From Glutamicibacter sp. MNS18 (lineage in GTDB: Bacteria > Actinomycetota > Actinomycetes > Actinomycetales > Micrococcaceae): DNA of 64,000 nucleotides. Each line of letters begins with the position of its first letter. The stretch's first letter is position 1. The stretch lies in assembly GCF_026107515.2 (NCBI RefSeq), contig NZ_JAPCHW010000006.1, forward strand, positions 124,001 to 188,000, read 5' to 3'. Below the pieces are notes generated by a model. It worked only from the letters and a program-made list of their open reading frames with translations. It did not search any database and was not told where the DNA came from. Positions 63,451 through 64,000 of the stretch are shown one piece after another. The translations under genes and the position numbers were made by a program.

Positions 63451-63999
63451 TCAGCTCAGCGCTACGGTTCGAAAGCCCACGTTGCCAGAGGATGATTCCG
63501 GGGTGTTGAAAGTACGTGCGGCGACTCGGTAGCGATTGCAGTAGGAGTCGTGGCACAAGTAGGATCCCCCACGCATCACGCGGCCCGAACCAATAGTGGG
63601 TCCTTGCGGATTTTCTTTAGGGGAATTGCGGTAGTACTTAGGTAGAAACCAGTCCGCACACCATTCCCAGACGTTGCCCGCCATCTCATATAGGCCATAC
63701 CCATTGGATTGAAAGGAGGCGACGGGTGCGGTACCAATATGGCCATCGTCGCTGCTGTTGCTTGCGGGGAATACGCCTTGCCAGATATTGCAGCGGTGCT
63801 CTCCATTCGGAGTTAGCTCGTTGCCCCAGGCGTATCGCATACCTTCCAGCCCGCCACGGGCGGCATATTCCCACTCAGCCTCCGTGGGCAAGCGTCTTCC
63901 AGCCCAGGTGCAATATTCCAGTGCGTCACGGTGGGAAACATGGACCACTGGGTGGTTGGGGATGTCCTTCCAGTTCGAATTCGGGCCGGTAGGACGTTT
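63451..63999 (-). CDS. Formylglycine-generating (sulfatase-modifying) enzyme, C-terminal part (5' end outside window)
   Basis: The frame runs off the window end; 182 residues are visible. It shows the FGE-sulfatase fold signatures NHPVVHVSHRDALEYCTWAG, RRLPTEAEWEYAARGG, GYGLYEMAGNVWEWCADW and RGGSYLCHDSYCNRYR. The two cysteines four residues apart in LCHDSYCN match the copper-binding active-site pair of the human and actinobacterial oxygen-dependent enzyme. It converts the sulfatase cysteine to formylglycine, and the nearby betC product is the expected client. Confidence 0.92.
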   Translation of the reverse strand, partial: KRPTGPNSNWKDIPNHPVVHVSHRDALEYCTWAGRRLPTEAEWEYAARGGLEGMRYAWGNELTPNGEHRCNIWQGVFPASNSSDDGHIGTAPVASFQSNGYGLYEMAGNVWEWCADWFLPKYYRNSPKENPQGPTIGSGRVMRGGSYLCHDSYCNRYRVAARTFNTPESSSGNVGFRTVALS

Positions 64000-64000
64000 C

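Overview
This is a high-G+C actinobacterial chromosome segment. The likely source is a member of the Micrococcaceae (Arthrobacter/Glutamicibacter type). That inference rests on a dimethylglycine oxidase very like the one known from Arthrobacter globiformis, class C sortase pili, an LAxTG-type surface protein, HtaA haem proteins, IdeR/DtxR-type iron boxes and S-box leaders. I see no tRNA, rRNA, CRISPR array, insertion sequence or phage gene.

Layout. (1) 0-9 kb, cell surface: a sortase-anchored 5'-nucleotidase (5' end cut by the window), a small membrane protein, and a minus-strand pilus cluster of tip adhesin, major pilin and class C sortase, followed by two small enzyme-like genes and a CoA-binding protein. 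(2) 9-17 kb, sulfur operon A (minus): solute-binding protein, two permeases and a double ATPase of the Dpp/Opp type, then a DszC/SfnB-like and a DszA/NtaA-like flavin monooxygenase, behind a SAM-I (S-box) riboswitch. (3) 17-27 kb, haem-iron uptake: hmuTUV, a surface protein, an HtaA protein, an HtaA-WxL fusion and a DUF916 (WxL-partner) protein, divergent from haem oxygenase, with an iron box on each side. (4) 27-39 kb, three more S-box leaders: one before metNIQ, one before a second DszC-like/DszA-like pair, and one before an ssuBAC-type sulfonate transporter with acetyl-CoA synthetase. (5) 38.7-40.7 kb: an ABC-F ribosome-protection-type ATPase behind an apparent leaderless-peptide attenuator. 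(6) 40.8-46.7 kb: one-carbon operon purU, dimethylglycine oxidase, cyclodeaminase, folD, divergent from a GntR/FCD regulator. (7) 47-64 kb, choline island: TetR (BetI-like) regulator, betB-betA-betT, a second BCCT carrier, formaldehyde dehydrogenase, choline-sulfatase, a third BCCT carrier and a formylglycine-generating enzyme cut by the window end.

How it fits together. Choline-O-sulfate can be imported, split by the sulfatase (matured by the neighbouring formylglycine-generating enzyme) into choline and sulfate, oxidised by BetA/BetB to betaine and, after a demethylation not encoded here, fed into dimethylglycine oxidase. The released methyl groups can pass through folate (FolD, PurU) or formaldehyde dehydrogenase. 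In parallel, the S-box operons look like a sulfur-starvation programme that imports methionine, sulfonates and an unidentified organosulfur compound and breaks C-S bonds with two paralogous flavin monooxygenase pairs. The copies of TCACATG upstream of these leaders suggest a shared transcription factor in addition to the riboswitches. The most novel-looking elements are the four-riboswitch organosulfur regulon, the HtaA-WxL haem surface system and the ABC-F attenuator.
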